In this document: one piece after another, positions 41,809 through 56,083 of the stretch
Layout: every line of letters starts with the position of its first letter
Numbering within the stretch: the first letter of the stretch is position 1
Source: Neobacillus sp. FSL H8-0543
GTDB lineage: Bacteria; Bacillota; Bacilli; Bacillales; Cytobacillaceae
Assembly: GCF_038592905.1 (NCBI RefSeq)
Contig: NZ_CP151943.1
Location: 2,234,501 to 2,298,500 of the forward strand
Length of the DNA: 64,000 nucleotides
Direction of reading: 5' to 3'
Made by a program: the position numbers and the translations under genes
The notes under the pieces: generated by a model
What the model was told of the DNA's origin: nothing
The model's input: the letters and a program-made list of their open reading frames with translations, nothing else
Database searches by the model: none

Positions 41809-43673
41809 TGTAAGTACCCCCCTGTTAACGCAAAGATGAGAGTGAGTAATGCCAAGCCGATAAAGGCAACCGCACCGTAAGTCTGAGTCTGTCCGTTTTG
41901 GAGCTGGGAGCCCGTTGCTCCAAGTGCCTGAACAATTCCTGCCACTGCTTTAACGATTCCTCCGACAAGGAATACATCGATGAAGCGCAAGAAATAACTG
42001 ATGCCCTTCGTCACAGCAACGACTGTAAACTGGTAGAACTCATCTACATAGTATTTGTTGTAAAGAATGGTATGGAGCGTGTCGCCTGTGCCAGAAAGCC
42101 AGTTTCTTGCAAGCGAACGCTTGTAATAGATTAGGTAAGCAAGGAAGATGCCCAGTAAAGAAACCGCCGTTGCTGCAATCATAATCCAAATTGGTCCTTC
42201 AATATGACCATGTCCTAACGCTTCATTTCCATCAACGAGCCAATCGCCAAGGAAAGAACCGAACCATGGCGTGTTCACATAACCTGAGATGACCGCTAAA
42301 ACGCCAAGGACAATCATCGGGAACGTCATGTTTGTTGGTGACTCGTGAACATTTTTCATCGGTGTGCGGGATTCCCCGGTAAACACCATGAAGAACAAGC
42401 GGAACATATAAAAAGCTGTCATAAAGGCTGCAATTAATGCAAGCAAGAAAAGAAACGGATGCCCGCCTTCCCAGGCTGCAACTAAAATTTCATCCTTACT
42501 AAAAAATCCTGAGAACAACGGGACGCCACTGATAGCAAGCGTTCCGATTAAGAATAATGGACCGGTAAAGGTTAATTTTTTCCAAAGTCCGCCCATTTCT
42601 TCGATATTCTGTGTATGGACCGCATGAATAACACTACCGGCAGCTAAGAATAGCAGCGCTTTGAAGAAGGCGTGTGTCATTAAGTGGAACACACCGGCAA
42701 CATATCCTGCTGAACCTAGAGCCAGCATCATGTAGCCAAGCTGTGAGACCGTTGAGTACGCTAATACTCGTTTAATATCTGTTTGCACAAGGCCGATACT
42801 CGCTGCAAAGATGGCTGTAAACGCACCAATGATGGCTATGGTTAACAGTGCGGTATCGCTTGCTGCGAATAGCGGGAACATGGATGCAACAAGGTAGACC
42901 CCGGCGGCAACCATTGTCGCTGCGTGGATTAATGCCGACACTGGTGTCGGACCTTCCATCGCATCCGGAAGCCATGTATGTAGCGGGAACTGACCTGATT
43001 TACCCACCGCACCAATAAAGATTAAGATCGCTGTTAAGGTAATCATCCCTGGTGAGATGGCTCCAGCCTCAATGGCTTGGAAGATCTCACTGTATTCAAA
43101 GCTCTTTGTTTCCCAAAATAATAAAATCATGCCGATAAATAAGCCAACATCACCGATACGGGTCATGATGAACGCCTTTTTCGCAGCAGCCTTCGCTTCA
43201 TTTTTGTTAAAGTAGAAACCAATTAACAAGAAGGAACCGGCTCCGACAAGCTCCCAGAAAATATAGGTTTGCAGGAGGTTTGGCGAAATCACAAGGCCCA
43301 GCATCGCAAACGTAAATAATCCTAAATAGGCATAGAATACTGGTATACGCTTGTCGCCATGCATATAACCCTTCGAATAGGTATGTACAAGAAAGCTGAC
43401 AAGCGAGACAATCACTAGCATCAATGCATTCAATTGATTTACTTCAAATCCCGCTGTTAATTGAATATCTCCAATCGTAAGCCAATCTGTTGACGTCTTA
43501 AATGAAGGTTTAGAAAACCGCTCAAACAACACCAACAACGAAAAAATGAGAGAAGCCAGCGTGAGGAGAATCCCCACATAAGCACTCGCTTCCTTCAATC
43601 GCTTGCCAAACAAAAGAAGAATCAAAAACGACAACAGCGGAAATAGCGGTATGATCCATGCATTCTCCATCAT
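41805..43673 (-). CDS. nuoL: NADH-quinone oxidoreductase subunit L
   Basis: 622 residues starting MMENAWIIPLFPLLSFL; the GTG at 43679 is open, but AAAGGGG is placed for the ATG at 43673. It has the ND5-type N-terminal domain, antiporter core with FWELVGAGSFLLIGFYFN and GKSGQFPLHTWLPDAMEGP, and the C-terminal lateral-helix region (about residues 500-600). Distal proton channel of complex I. Separated from nuoK by a 160-bp gap that holds a hairpin repeat, the only long gap inside the operon. Confidence 0.96.
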   Translation of the reverse strand: MMENAWIIPLFPLLSFLILLLFGKRLKEASAYVGILLTLASLIFSLLVLFERFSKPSFKTSTDWLTIGDIQLTAGFEVNQLNALMLVIVSLVSFLVHTYSKGYMHGDKRIPVFYAYLGLFTFAMLGLVISPNLLQTYIFWELVGAGSFLLIGFYFNKNEAKAAAKKAFIMTRIGDVGLFIGMILLFWETKSFEYSEIFQAIEAGAISPGMITLTAILIFIGAVGKSGQFPLHTWLPDAMEGPTPVSALIHAATMVAAGVYLVASMFPLFAASDTALLTIAIIGAFTAIFAASIGLVQTDIKRVLAYSTVSQLGYMMLALGSAGYVAGVFHLMTHAFFKALLFLAAGSVIHAVHTQNIEEMGGLWKKLTFTGPLFLIGTLAISGVPLFSGFFSKDEILVAAWEGGHPFLFLLALIAAFMTAFYMFRLFFMVFTGESRTPMKNVHESPTNMTFPMIVLGVLAVISGYVNTPWFGSFLGDWLVDGNEALGHGHIEGPIWIMIAATAVSLLGIFLAYLIYYKRSLARNWLSGTGDTLHTILYNKYYVDEFYQFTVVAVTKGISYFLRFIDVFLVGGIVKAVAGIVQALGATGSQLQNGQTQTYGAVAFIGLALLTLIFALTGGYLQ

Positions 43674-43694
43674 TATCACTATCCCCTTTTTCTA

Positions 43695-43817
43695 GGTGCT
43701 AAAGACACCACTCGTGGACAAATCCACTATTTGTCCATCTGGGGCGGACACTCGCAATTTTTCATAAAATGTGTCCGTCCTGGGTGGACCGTGTGTTTTG
43801 TGGTGCTAAAGTCACCA
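43695..43817. repeat. Hairpin-rich element between nuoK and nuoL
   Basis: Direct copies of GGTGCTAAAGWCACCA at 43695-43710 and 43802-43817 bracket two inverted repeats: TGGACAAAtccactaTTTGTCCA and GGCGGACAC/GTGTCCGTC. The 160-bp nuoL-nuoK gap consists almost entirely of it. Its transcript would be strongly folded and could set the nuoL:nuoK ratio. Confidence 0.65.
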
Positions 43818-43833
43818 AAGGTTTTAAAAAAAA

Positions 43834-44148
43834 TTAGTTTTTCATTGTGTTCATTTCGTCGATGTTGACGGTTTTCTTTGTACGGTAAAGGGCCATTAGG
43901 ATTGCCAGGCCTACTGCGGCTTCGGCTGCAGCGACGCTGATTGTGAACAGCGCAAAGATTTGCCCGGTAATCGATGGTGCCATTCCGTATTTGCTAAAGG
44001 TAACAAGATTAATATTGACTGCGTTTAGCATTAATTCAATCGAGATTAAGACGATGACGGTGTTTCTTTTGGTCAGCGCACCATATAATCCGATGCAAAA
44101 TAAAATTAGTGCGAGTGCCAGAAAGGCTGAAGCTGGAACTGAACTCAT
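43834..44148 (-). CDS. nuoK: NADH-quinone oxidoreductase subunit K
   Basis: 104 residues, three membrane helices (ND4L type). The conserved helix [20 protein letters not shown] carries the essential buried glutamate; [20 protein letters not shown] holds the second. It is part of the proton path near the quinone chamber. Overlaps nuoJ by 4 bp. Confidence 0.96.
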   Translation of the reverse strand: MSSVPASAFLALALILFCIGLYGALTKRNTVIVLISIELMLNAVNINLVTFSKYGMAPSITGQIFALFTISVAAAEAAVGLAILMALYRTKKTVNIDEMNTMKN

Positions 44149-44663
44149 TCCTTATCCGCCCCCTTATTGTCTTTTTTGGCAAGAACAATCGCTCCAACCA
44201 GTGATACTAGCAATAACACAGACGTCAATTCAAAAGGGATTACCCATTTAGAGAACAAGGCTTCACCGATTTTCATGGTATTGTCCACATGCAGGTCAGT
44301 CGCCACTTGTGGGATGTTGAAGTCGTAAATACCAATGTAAAGCGCCATGGCAAACCCAACGATTCCTAAGAACACGAGAATCTTTCTCCACTTACCTGTA
44401 CTAGGTTCGTCCGCGTCATCGTGCCTCGTTAACATGATTCCAAATAACATAATAATCGTAATCGAACCACCATAGATTAACACCTGCACGCCTGCTACAA
44501 ACTCGGCAGACAGCAGCACGAAAACTCCGGCGATACTAATGAATGTGAAGATTAGGGCAACCACCATATGCACGACTTTGGTGAGATTTAATAGCAGCAC
44601 GCCGCCGATAATCGCCACGAGTGCAAGGCCCATAAAAGCGAAAAATTCGCCGGTAATTGTCAT
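44145..44663 (-). CDS. nuoJ: NADH-quinone oxidoreductase subunit J
   Basis: 172 residues, five membrane helices (ND6 type) with the pi-bulge region [19 protein letters not shown]. The loop [16 protein letters not shown] is hydrophilic. Membrane-arm subunit linking the quinone site to the pumps. Overlaps nuoI and nuoK by 4 bp each. Confidence 0.95.
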   Translation of the reverse strand: MTITGEFFAFMGLALVAIIGGVLLLNLTKVVHMVVALIFTFISIAGVFVLLSAEFVAGVQVLIYGGSITIIMLFGIMLTRHDDADEPSTGKWRKILVFLGIVGFAMALYIGIYDFNIPQVATDLHVDNTMKIGEALFSKWVIPFELTSVLLLVSLVGAIVLAKKDNKGADKE

Positions 44664-45088
44664 GGCTTATTCACCTGCCGTTTATTTTCATCATTTTCAT
44701 CCAAGTACTCAAGGTTCTTAAATAACATGTCACGGCTATATTCCGCGAGCTCAAAGTTATTTGTCATGATAATCGCTTCCGTTGGGCAAACCTCCGTACA
44801 CAGGTCACAAAGGATACAAATCTCAAAATTGATGTCGTACGTATCAATAATTTTCCCCTTTTTTGCTGGATCGGGATGCTTTTTCCCGGTTAATTGAATA
44901 CAATCGGTCGGACATATTGCCGAGCATTGATTACAGACAATACACTTTTCCGGGTAAAATTTCTGAATCCCGCGGAACCGATCTGGCAACGGAAGCGGCT
45001 CATCTGGATATTTATAAGTGACTTTTTCTTTTGTTAGGTTTTTTAGGGTATATTTCAAGCCTTTTGCTAATCCAAGCACGTTTTTCAC
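44660..45088 (-). CDS. nuoI: NADH-quinone oxidoreductase subunit I, 2x[4Fe-4S]
   Basis: 142 residues with two ferredoxin motifs, CIVCNQCSAICPTDC and CILCDLCTEVCPTEA, binding clusters N6a and N6b that lead electrons to NuoB. An amphipathic N-terminal helix lies on the membrane. Distances inside the motifs are standard. Located between nuoH and nuoJ. Confidence 0.97.
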   Translation of the reverse strand: MKNVLGLAKGLKYTLKNLTKEKVTYKYPDEPLPLPDRFRGIQKFYPEKCIVCNQCSAICPTDCIQLTGKKHPDPAKKGKIIDTYDINFEICILCDLCTEVCPTEAIIMTNNFELAEYSRDMLFKNLEYLDENDENKRQVNKP

Positions 45089-45128
45089 CCCTTTTACATT
45101 ATAAAAATTCTAGCTTAAACACAACTTT

Positions 45129-46133
45129 TTAGAAAAATATCGTTTTGACGATAGCGGTTAGGAAGATGTTTGCTAGTGCTACTGGTAGCAGAACTTTCCA
45201 ACCAAATTCCATGAGTTTGTCGACGCGGAAACGCGGGAAGGTACTGCGCATCCATAGGTAGACAAAGACGACAACGCTAAATTTAAGTGCAAACCACACG
45301 GCACCCGGGATAAATCCAAGAATGTCCAGTGGCGGTAACCATCCACCTAGGAAAACGACTGTAATCAGTGCTGCCATTGCAAATAGGTATACATACTCAG
45401 CAAGCATGAAGAAGGCCCAGCGGAATCCGGTATACTCAACGTGGTAGCCAGCAACTAGTTCATTTTCTGATTCTGGAAGGTCAAACGGTGTCCGGTTTAA
45501 TTCGGCAGTCGATGCGATGAAAAAGACAACAAAGGCAATCGGCTGTAGGACGATAAACCAAACATTTTCCTGTTGCTCAACGATATCATTTAAATTTAGA
45601 CTTCCTGTTAATAGGATGACCCCTAAAACAGACAAAACCAGCGGGATTTCATATGAAATCATCTGTGCCGCGGCACGCATGCCTCCAAGAAGAGCGTACT
45701 TGTTATTTGATGCCCAGCCGCCAAGGAGCATTCCAAAGACGGTGAGACCTGAGATGGCAATATAATAGAGCAAGCCAATATTGATATCAGCAAATTGGAA
45801 CTTGTCAGTAAACGGAATCGCTGCCAGCACCATGAATGATGGTGCAAAGGCAATCATAGGCGCAAGAATGAATAATGGTCTGTCTGCTGCCTTAGGAATA
45901 ATATCCTCCTTTAATAGAAGCTTTAGAACATCGGCAACGGTTTGTAATAGACCCCATTTTCCCCCTACCTGGTTTGGACCATGGCGGAGCTGGATGTAAC
46001 CCATTACCTTCCGTTCTGCTAATATTGCATAGGTAACGAAGCCAAGTACAACTAAAAGCAAGACAGCACTTAGTAAAAAGAAAATTCCAAAGTTAGCCCA
46101 GCCTGGACTCGAGTGGAGCAGTTCCTCTACCAT
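45129..46133 (-). CDS. nuoH: NADH-quinone oxidoreductase subunit H
   Basis: 334 residues, eight membrane helices (ND1 type). Quinone-chamber motifs ERKVMGYIQLRHGPNQVGG near residue 40 and NRTPFDLPESENELVAGYH near 210 are intact. It anchors the peripheral arm. One-base overlap with nuoD (shared 46133). Confidence 0.97.
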   Translation of the reverse strand: MVEELLHSSPGWANFGIFFLLSAVLLLVVLGFVTYAILAERKVMGYIQLRHGPNQVGGKWGLLQTVADVLKLLLKEDIIPKAADRPLFILAPMIAFAPSFMVLAAIPFTDKFQFADINIGLLYYIAISGLTVFGMLLGGWASNNKYALLGGMRAAAQMISYEIPLVLSVLGVILLTGSLNLNDIVEQQENVWFIVLQPIAFVVFFIASTAELNRTPFDLPESENELVAGYHVEYTGFRWAFFMLAEYVYLFAMAALITVVFLGGWLPPLDILGFIPGAVWFALKFSVVVFVYLWMRSTFPRFRVDKLMEFGWKVLLPVALANIFLTAIVKTIFF

Positions 46134-47233
46134 TAGCCGTCCACCTCCCCAAGGACAATATCAATTGCCCCTAAAATAGCAATCATGTTTGCGATATTTT
46201 CACCTATTAATAGTTTCGGGAGAATTTGTAGGTTATAGAAGGAAGGCCTTCTAAACTTTAAGCGATACGGTTCTTTTTTGCCATCGCTCGAAATATAACA
46301 GCCAATTTCTCCACGCGGTGACTCGATTCTAACAAAAGCCTCTCCTTTTGGTGCCTTAATGATTTTCGGAACTTTAGCAAGGATTGGTCCTTCTTGTGGG
46401 AATTGTGCCACTGCTTGTTCAAGGATTTTAAGAGATTCTTCGATTTCTTCCAAACGCAGATGGTAGCGTGCCAGTGCATCGCCGGTATCTTTGGTAGGGA
46501 CATTGAATTCAAAGCGGTCGTATACAGAATAGGGCTCATCTTTACGCAGATCCCATTTGACGCCTGTACAGCGAAGGTTTGGGCCGCTGAGCGAATATTG
46601 AATCGCCTCTTCCTTAGTATACTTGCCGACACCTTTTACCCGGTTAAGGAAAATTTCATTTCCAGAGACGAGCTGGTGGTAGCCTACCATTTGTTCGCGC
46701 ATGTAAGGAACAAATTGTCCTACTTTTTCAATCCAGCCTTCTGGTGCATCCCACTTCACTCCTCCAACACGCATATAGTTGAAGGTTAAGCGCGCACCTG
46801 ATAATTCATTTAACATATTAATAATCATTTCACGATCACGGAAGGCATAGATGAACGGGCTGGTTGCACCAAGGTCTAGCACGTAAGTTCCCCAGGCTAC
46901 AAGGTGGCTGGCCACTCGTCCCAGTTCCATGGCAATCACGCGTAGGAAATCAGCACGTTCCGGCACTTCGATGCCCATCATCGTTTCGACAGCATGACAA
47001 AGGACATAGTTGTTGGTCATCGCTGACAAATAGTCCATCCGGTCTGTATAAGGAATAATCTGAGTATATTGCAGGTTTTCAGCAATTTTCTCCGTACCGC
47101 GGTGCAAGTAACCGATGACTGGCTTTGCATCGGTGATGATTTCACCATCAATTTTTACAACAAGTCGGAAAACTCCGTGCGTACTAGGATGCTGAGGTCC
47201 GACGTTTAGCATCATTTCTTCTGTTCGTATCAT
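46133..47233 (-). CDS. nuoD: NADH-quinone oxidoreductase subunit D
   Basis: 366 residues of the 49-kDa/[NiFe]-hydrogenase large-subunit family. LNVGPQHPSTHGVFRL near the N-terminus forms the quinone-binding loop; YLHRGTEKIAE and the C-terminal IGEIVANMIAI-type end with GAIDIVLGEVDG are family marks. Shorter than E. coli NuoCD because C and D are separate genes here. It binds quinone with NuoB at cluster N2. Confidence 0.97.
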   Translation of the reverse strand: MIRTEEMMLNVGPQHPSTHGVFRLVVKIDGEIITDAKPVIGYLHRGTEKIAENLQYTQIIPYTDRMDYLSAMTNNYVLCHAVETMMGIEVPERADFLRVIAMELGRVASHLVAWGTYVLDLGATSPFIYAFRDREMIINMLNELSGARLTFNYMRVGGVKWDAPEGWIEKVGQFVPYMREQMVGYHQLVSGNEIFLNRVKGVGKYTKEEAIQYSLSGPNLRCTGVKWDLRKDEPYSVYDRFEFNVPTKDTGDALARYHLRLEEIEESLKILEQAVAQFPQEGPILAKVPKIIKAPKGEAFVRIESPRGEIGCYISSDGKKEPYRLKFRRPSFYNLQILPKLLIGENIANMIAILGAIDIVLGEVDG

Positions 47234-47236
47234 GAG

Positions 47237-48424
47237 CTACACCTCCACATCATACGGCTCATAGTCTTTTCTAAGTGGATAGCCAACCCAATCTTCTCCA
47301 AGTAATATCCGGTGCAAGTTTGGATGTCCAGTAAACTTAATCCCTAGTAAGTCATATGCTTCACATTCAGGCCAGTTGGCCCCAGCCCAAAGCGGCTCCA
47401 AACTCTCAATAATTGGTTCATCGCGGTCAATCTTCACCTTTAGGGCAACCGATTGGCGATTTTTATATGAGAATAAGTGAACATAAACTTCCATATGCGT
47501 CTGAAAATCAGTCCCGTGCAGCTCTGACAAATAGTCAAATCCTAGGAGCTCATTGTATTTTAAAAATTGAGCAACCTTAAAATATGTATCACGTTTTGCC
47601 ACAATTGTCGGAACATCTTTGGATAGTTTATTAATATAAGAATCTTCTAAAACATCAGAACCCAAGTGGTCCTCGATGACTTTTCTGTACTTATCTAAGA
47701 AAGGCTGGTTCACGGATGGCGCTGATGGCGTTTCATCAACAGGTGCTGCCGTGCCACCTGCTGCTTTCGCTTTGGCTGCCGCTGCCGCTTTGGCTTTTGC
47801 CTTCGCTGCTGCAATCGCCTTCGCCTTTTCATCATCACCTACTGGCGCCTCGCTGCCGACTGCTTTTGCCTTCATTTTCGCCGCTGCCGCTGCTTTTGCT
47901 TTCGCTACGGCTGCTGCCTTTTTCTTCGCTAAATCATCAACGTCATCACCCGCTGAAGTTTCTTCGACCGGCTCATCGCCCATTGCTTTACGTTTCGCTG
48001 CTGCTGCCGCTTTCGCTTTTGCTACGGCTGCTGCCTTTTTCTTTGCTAAATCATCAACGTCATCACCCGCACCAGACTCAGTTTCTGTAACTGGCGCAAC
48101 CGGTTCAGTTTCCTGGGCTGGCTCCATGCCCATTGCTTTACGTTTTGCCGCTGCTGCTGCTTTCGCTTTTGCTACGGCTGCTGCCTTTTTCTTTGCTAAA
48201 TCATCGGCTGGTTCCTTAACTGGAGCATCAGCCTGCTTATCTTTTGCAAAAGCTGCTGCTCTTGCCTTCGCAGCCGCCTCGGCTTTCTGCTTCGCTAAAT
48301 CTCCACCATCACTAACCGGAGTTGACGCTCCCTCGGCCATGGCTTTACGCTTGGCTGCCGCCGCTGCTTTCGCCTTTGCTACCGCTTCCTTCTTTAATTG
48401 TTCGAGATCCTTTTCCCCGCTCAT
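47237..48424 (-). CDS. nuoC: NADH-quinone oxidoreductase subunit C with Ala/Lys repeat extension
   Basis: 395 residues. The true 30-kDa NuoC domain is only the C-terminal ~150 residues (LSELHGTDFQTHMEVYVHLF to the end, with WAGANWPECEAYDLLGI and RILLGEDWVGYPLRKDYEP). The first ~230 residues are six Ala/Lys-rich units such as KKKAAAVAKAKAAAAAKRKA separated by acidic Pro/Glu linkers. Units 3-5 are nearly identical in DNA, pointing to recent duplication. Such tails are highly charged helices; some other Bacilli carry a shorter one. The extension is unlikely to be catalytic. Confidence 0.94.
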   Translation of the reverse strand: MSGEKDLEQLKKEAVAKAKAAAAAKRKAMAEGASTPVSDGGDLAKQKAEAAAKARAAAFAKDKQADAPVKEPADDLAKKKAAAVAKAKAAAAAKRKAMGMEPAQETEPVAPVTETESGAGDDVDDLAKKKAAAVAKAKAAAAAKRKAMGDEPVEETSAGDDVDDLAKKKAAAVAKAKAAAAAKMKAKAVGSEAPVGDDEKAKAIAAAKAKAKAAAAAKAKAAGGTAAPVDETPSAPSVNQPFLDKYRKVIEDHLGSDVLEDSYINKLSKDVPTIVAKRDTYFKVAQFLKYNELLGFDYLSELHGTDFQTHMEVYVHLFSYKNRQSVALKVKIDRDEPIIESLEPLWAGANWPECEAYDLLGIKFTGHPNLHRILLGEDWVGYPLRKDYEPYDVEV

Positions 48425-48427
48425 CGG

Positions 48428-48940
48428 TTAGATCACCTTCTTCCCAGTCTTCGCCTCATAGCGAATCTTTTCCTTTAACTTATTAATTCCATAAATTAAA
48501 GCTGCCGGGTTCGGAGGGCATCCTGGAATGTAAACATCTACAGGTACGATTTGATCGACACCCTTTACTACAGAATATGAATTAACATATGGCCCGCCTG
48601 CTGTTGCACAAGAACCCATCGCAATAACCCATTTCGGCTCTGGCATTTGATCGTATAATCTACGTAAAATCGGCGCCATTTTCTTCGTAACTGTCCCAGA
48701 AACAATCATACAATCTGACTGTCTTGGAGACGTACGGAAAAATGAACCAAACCGGTCAAGGTCATAGTTGGCACCACCAACACCCATCATCTCAATCGCA
48801 CAACACGCCAGACCAAATGTCATCGGATAGAGCGAACTACTGCGCGCCCAAGCCTTAATTTGTTCCAGTGTTGTCATAAATACATTTCTCTGTAACTCTT
48901 CTAATTCTTGAGGTGATATATTTTCCAGTTTTAATTCCAT
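48428..48940 (-). CDS. nuoB: NADH-quinone oxidoreductase subunit B
   Basis: 170 residues starting [25 protein letters not shown] precedes the ATG at 48940. N2 cluster ligands are visible in [22 protein letters not shown] and [15 protein letters not shown]. It hands electrons to quinone. Its start overlaps the nuoA end by 10 bp. Confidence 0.97.
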   Translation of the reverse strand: MELKLENISPQELEELQRNVFMTTLEQIKAWARSSSLYPMTFGLACCAIEMMGVGGANYDLDRFGSFFRTSPRQSDCMIVSGTVTKKMAPILRRLYDQMPEPKWVIAMGSCATAGGPYVNSYSVVKGVDQIVPVDVYIPGCPPNPAALIYGINKLKEKIRYEAKTGKKVI

Positions 48941-49305
48941 TGTAGCACCTTCTTTTTCCAAGCATAGACTAAGCCAATTAATAGCATAAACACAAAAATC
49001 AACATCTCAATTAATGCAAACGCACCTAAGTTATCAAAGGCTACGGCCCACGGATATAAAAACACCGTCTCTACATCAAAAATAACGAACATTAGGGCAA
49101 AAATATAATAGCGGACATTGAACTGTACACGAGAATCGTGAAACGGATCAATACCGCTTTCATATGTGGTATACTTCGCGACACTTGGTTTATCTGGACG
49201 CAAAAGTTTACCTAAATATAAGGCCACAATGGGCAGTAAAACCCCGAGACATAAGAACACAAAAACTATCAGATAATTATTCTGATATAAATTCAATAGT
49301 TCCAT
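48931..49305 (-). CDS. nuoA: NADH-quinone oxidoreductase subunit A
   Basis: 124 residues starting [19 protein letters not shown] with GGAGGGG seven bases upstream; the longer frame to 49362 lacks a site and overlaps promoter DNA. Three membrane helices (ND3 type) and the conserved loop [20 protein letters not shown] plus [13 protein letters not shown]. First gene of the operon. No nuoE, F or G accompanies it, so the electron input differs from the E. coli enzyme. Confidence 0.96.
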   Translation of the reverse strand: MELLNLYQNNYLIVFVFLCLGVLLPIVALYLGKLLRPDKPSVAKYTTYESGIDPFHDSRVQFNVRYYIFALMFVIFDVETVFLYPWAVAFDNLGAFALIEMLIFVFMLLIGLVYAWKKKVLQWN

Positions 49306-49360
49306 GTCATCCCCTCCAATGTTGTAAATTTTCATACAAATGAAACTTGTAACCGATAAC

Positions 49361-49389
49361 ATTATAGCATTGTTACAAACCTGTGTCGA
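49361..49389 (-). promoter_or_regulatory. SigA promoter of the nuo operon
   Basis: Minus-strand TCGACA (49389-49384), 17-bp spacer, TATAAT (49366-49361), about 55 bp before nuoA. Confidence 0.82.
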
Positions 49390-49404
49390 TAAACCAAACT
49401 TTTA

Positions 49405-49553
49405 AAATTGGAAATTCTCTCGCCGCAAAACTCTGGAATTCAAGGCGTTTGAGAGCTAGCTCGCAAAAACGACTTGAATTCCAGAGTTTTGCAAGCTTTT
49501 GCGATAGCAAAAGCGCAAGTTGCGTTAGCAACTGGCGATAGAATTTCCAATTT
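49405..49553. other. Cloverleaf-forming DNA/RNA element
   Basis: An outer stem AAATTGGAAATTCT / AGAATTTCCAATTT (14 bp, then CGCC/GGCG) encloses three hairpins. The first is a perfect 20-bp stem (49425-49444 with 49473-49492) whose loop contains the palindrome GAGCTAGCTC. The second is GCTTTTGC-gata-GCAAAAGC at 49495-49514. The third is AGTTGC-gtta-GCAACT at 49518-49533. It lies 15 bp upstream of the nuo promoter. No reading frame is seen; family unknown. Confidence 0.85.
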
Positions 49554-49604
49554 CACCAAAGCATGTGATACCGACACAAGGTCCCCCTCCCCCTGAGCAT
49601 TTGC

Positions 49605-49695
49605 GTAATCTCGAAGAGATGAAGCAAAGCGAATTGTGAAAGAAGTGTTTTGTGGGCACGTGATCTGAAGCGTAGCGGAAGATGACGTGCCTAGA
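49605..49695. other. Second folded segment next to the cloverleaf
   Basis: Nested stems TTTGC-gta-ATCTC-gaa-GAGAT-gaa-GCAAA (49610-49628), then GGCACGT/ACGTGCC with ATCT/AGAT (about 49655-49691). It may belong to the same element as 49405-49553. From 49741 to 49930 nothing is recognised. Confidence 0.55.
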
Positions 49696-49932
49696 TTGAG
49701 GCTCGCAAGAACCGACGACATCAACCCCTATTTAACAACAAGTCTAGACAATCCGCTGTGAGAATTGTCATAAAAAAGACACCAAATCTCCATTTCTTGT
49801 ACAAAATCTATATACAACTTAATATTCTCATAGATACAAAAATCCCACTCCGTCCCTCAATATTACATTCATATTCCAATGACCATAATTCATTCTCCTT
49901 TTACCTCTTCTCCTATCAAACACACCTAGATT

Positions 49933-50267
49933 CCATCTTCCAAACCCACTCTTATCCCTACATCAAACACCAAAGGCCAGTCGCAAGACTGGCACAACTC
50001 ACTTTTCCCCTCTCGGTTAAGCTCCAAACGCACTTAATAATTACCACATAATCATAATTCCATTTTTATTTTCCACTTTGGTGGATTTATTTGCCACTTC
50101 TCTACTTTTATTTGCCACTCTCCCTAATCCATCTTCCAAACCCACTCTTATCCCTACATCAAACACCAAAGGCCAGTCGCAAGACTGGCAAAACTCACTT
50201 TTCCCCTCTCGATTAAGCTCCAAACGCACTTAATAATTACCACATAATCATAATTCCATTTTTATTT
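49933..50267. repeat. 139-bp direct repeat, two copies 196 bp apart
   Basis: Bases 49933-50071 and 50129-50267 are almost identical (differences include GGCACAACTC vs GGCAAAACTC and CTCGGTT vs CTCGATT). Each carries a GCCAGTC-gcaa-GACTGGC hairpin and ends in the TATTT core of the neighbouring array. Confidence 0.88.
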
Positions 50268-50356
50268 GCCACTTTAGACGATTTATTTTCCACTTCTCTA
50301 CTTTTATTTGCCACTTTCCCATTTTATTTGCCACTCTGGTCGATTTATTTGCCACT
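50067..50356 (-). repeat. 20-21-bp-period AGTGGCAAATA array after atpC
   Basis: TATTTGCCACT or TATTTTCCACT begins at 50067, 50088, 50109, 50263, 50284, 50305, 50325 and 50346; the two blocks have 20-21 bp spacing and are split by the second copy of the 139-bp repeat. It lies 97 bp beyond the atpC stop, past its terminator, and reads in the atpC direction. Same core as the arrays around 18-19.6 kb. Confidence 0.9.
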
Positions 50357-50418
50357 TGCCACTTCTCTACTTTTACTATCCACTTCGAACCAAGTCCTTT
50401 CTATCTAAAAAAAACCAA

Positions 50419-50447
50419 ACAAAAAACCCCCTACATTTAGGGGGTTT
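50419..50447 (-). terminator. Terminator of the atp operon
   Basis: AAACCCCCT-aaatgt-AGGGGGTTT on the minus strand, followed by TTTTTGTTTGG, 6 bp after atpC. Confidence 0.92.
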
Positions 50448-50452
50448 AAAAG

Positions 50453-50863
<411 letters not shown>

Positions 50864-50881
50864 TTACCCTCCTGGTCGGTT

Positions 50882-52315
<1,434 letters not shown>

Positions 52316-52438
52316 TTACGAACTCATTCCCAAGACTCTTTTTGAAAAAGGAACCTTGTGAAATACACTCTACTTTTATCCGTCTTAAATGGAGTCGGGA
52401 ACGACTGAATCATTCCCTAAGCCAAAATCATATCAAAA

Positions 52439-53302
<864 letters not shown>

Positions 53303-53346
53303 TCACCACCCTCATTCAAAGAATGTTTGGGTTCGAATAAAGGTTG

Positions 53347-53395
53347 GGTTAAGGGTAACAGGCACTGAAATGGAGCGTGCCAGTCACCCTTAACC
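53347..53395 (-). other. Intercistronic hairpin between atpA and atpG
   Basis: GGTTAAGGGT/ACCCTTAACC with an inner GGCAC/GTGCC stem. No T-run follows, so an mRNA stabilising or processing structure is more likely than a terminator. Confidence 0.6.
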
Positions 53396-53435
53396 GTTCC
53401 TTCATCCCATCCCATTTTCAATTGTCAGACCCTAC

Positions 53436-54959
<1,524 letters not shown>

Positions 54960-54968
54960 CTACGAATC

Positions 54969-56083
<1,115 letters not shown>

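Noticed and set aside
47676..48431. 251-residue plus-strand frame rich in Ala/Phe
   Set aside because: Antisense shadow of the GC-rich nuoC repeats; the minus-strand frame has the NuoC domain and fits the operon.
49405..49553. Possible tRNA because of the cloverleaf fold
   Set aside because: Far too long, arms of 20 bp, no T-loop GGTTCRA and no CCA-type acceptor; not a tRNA.
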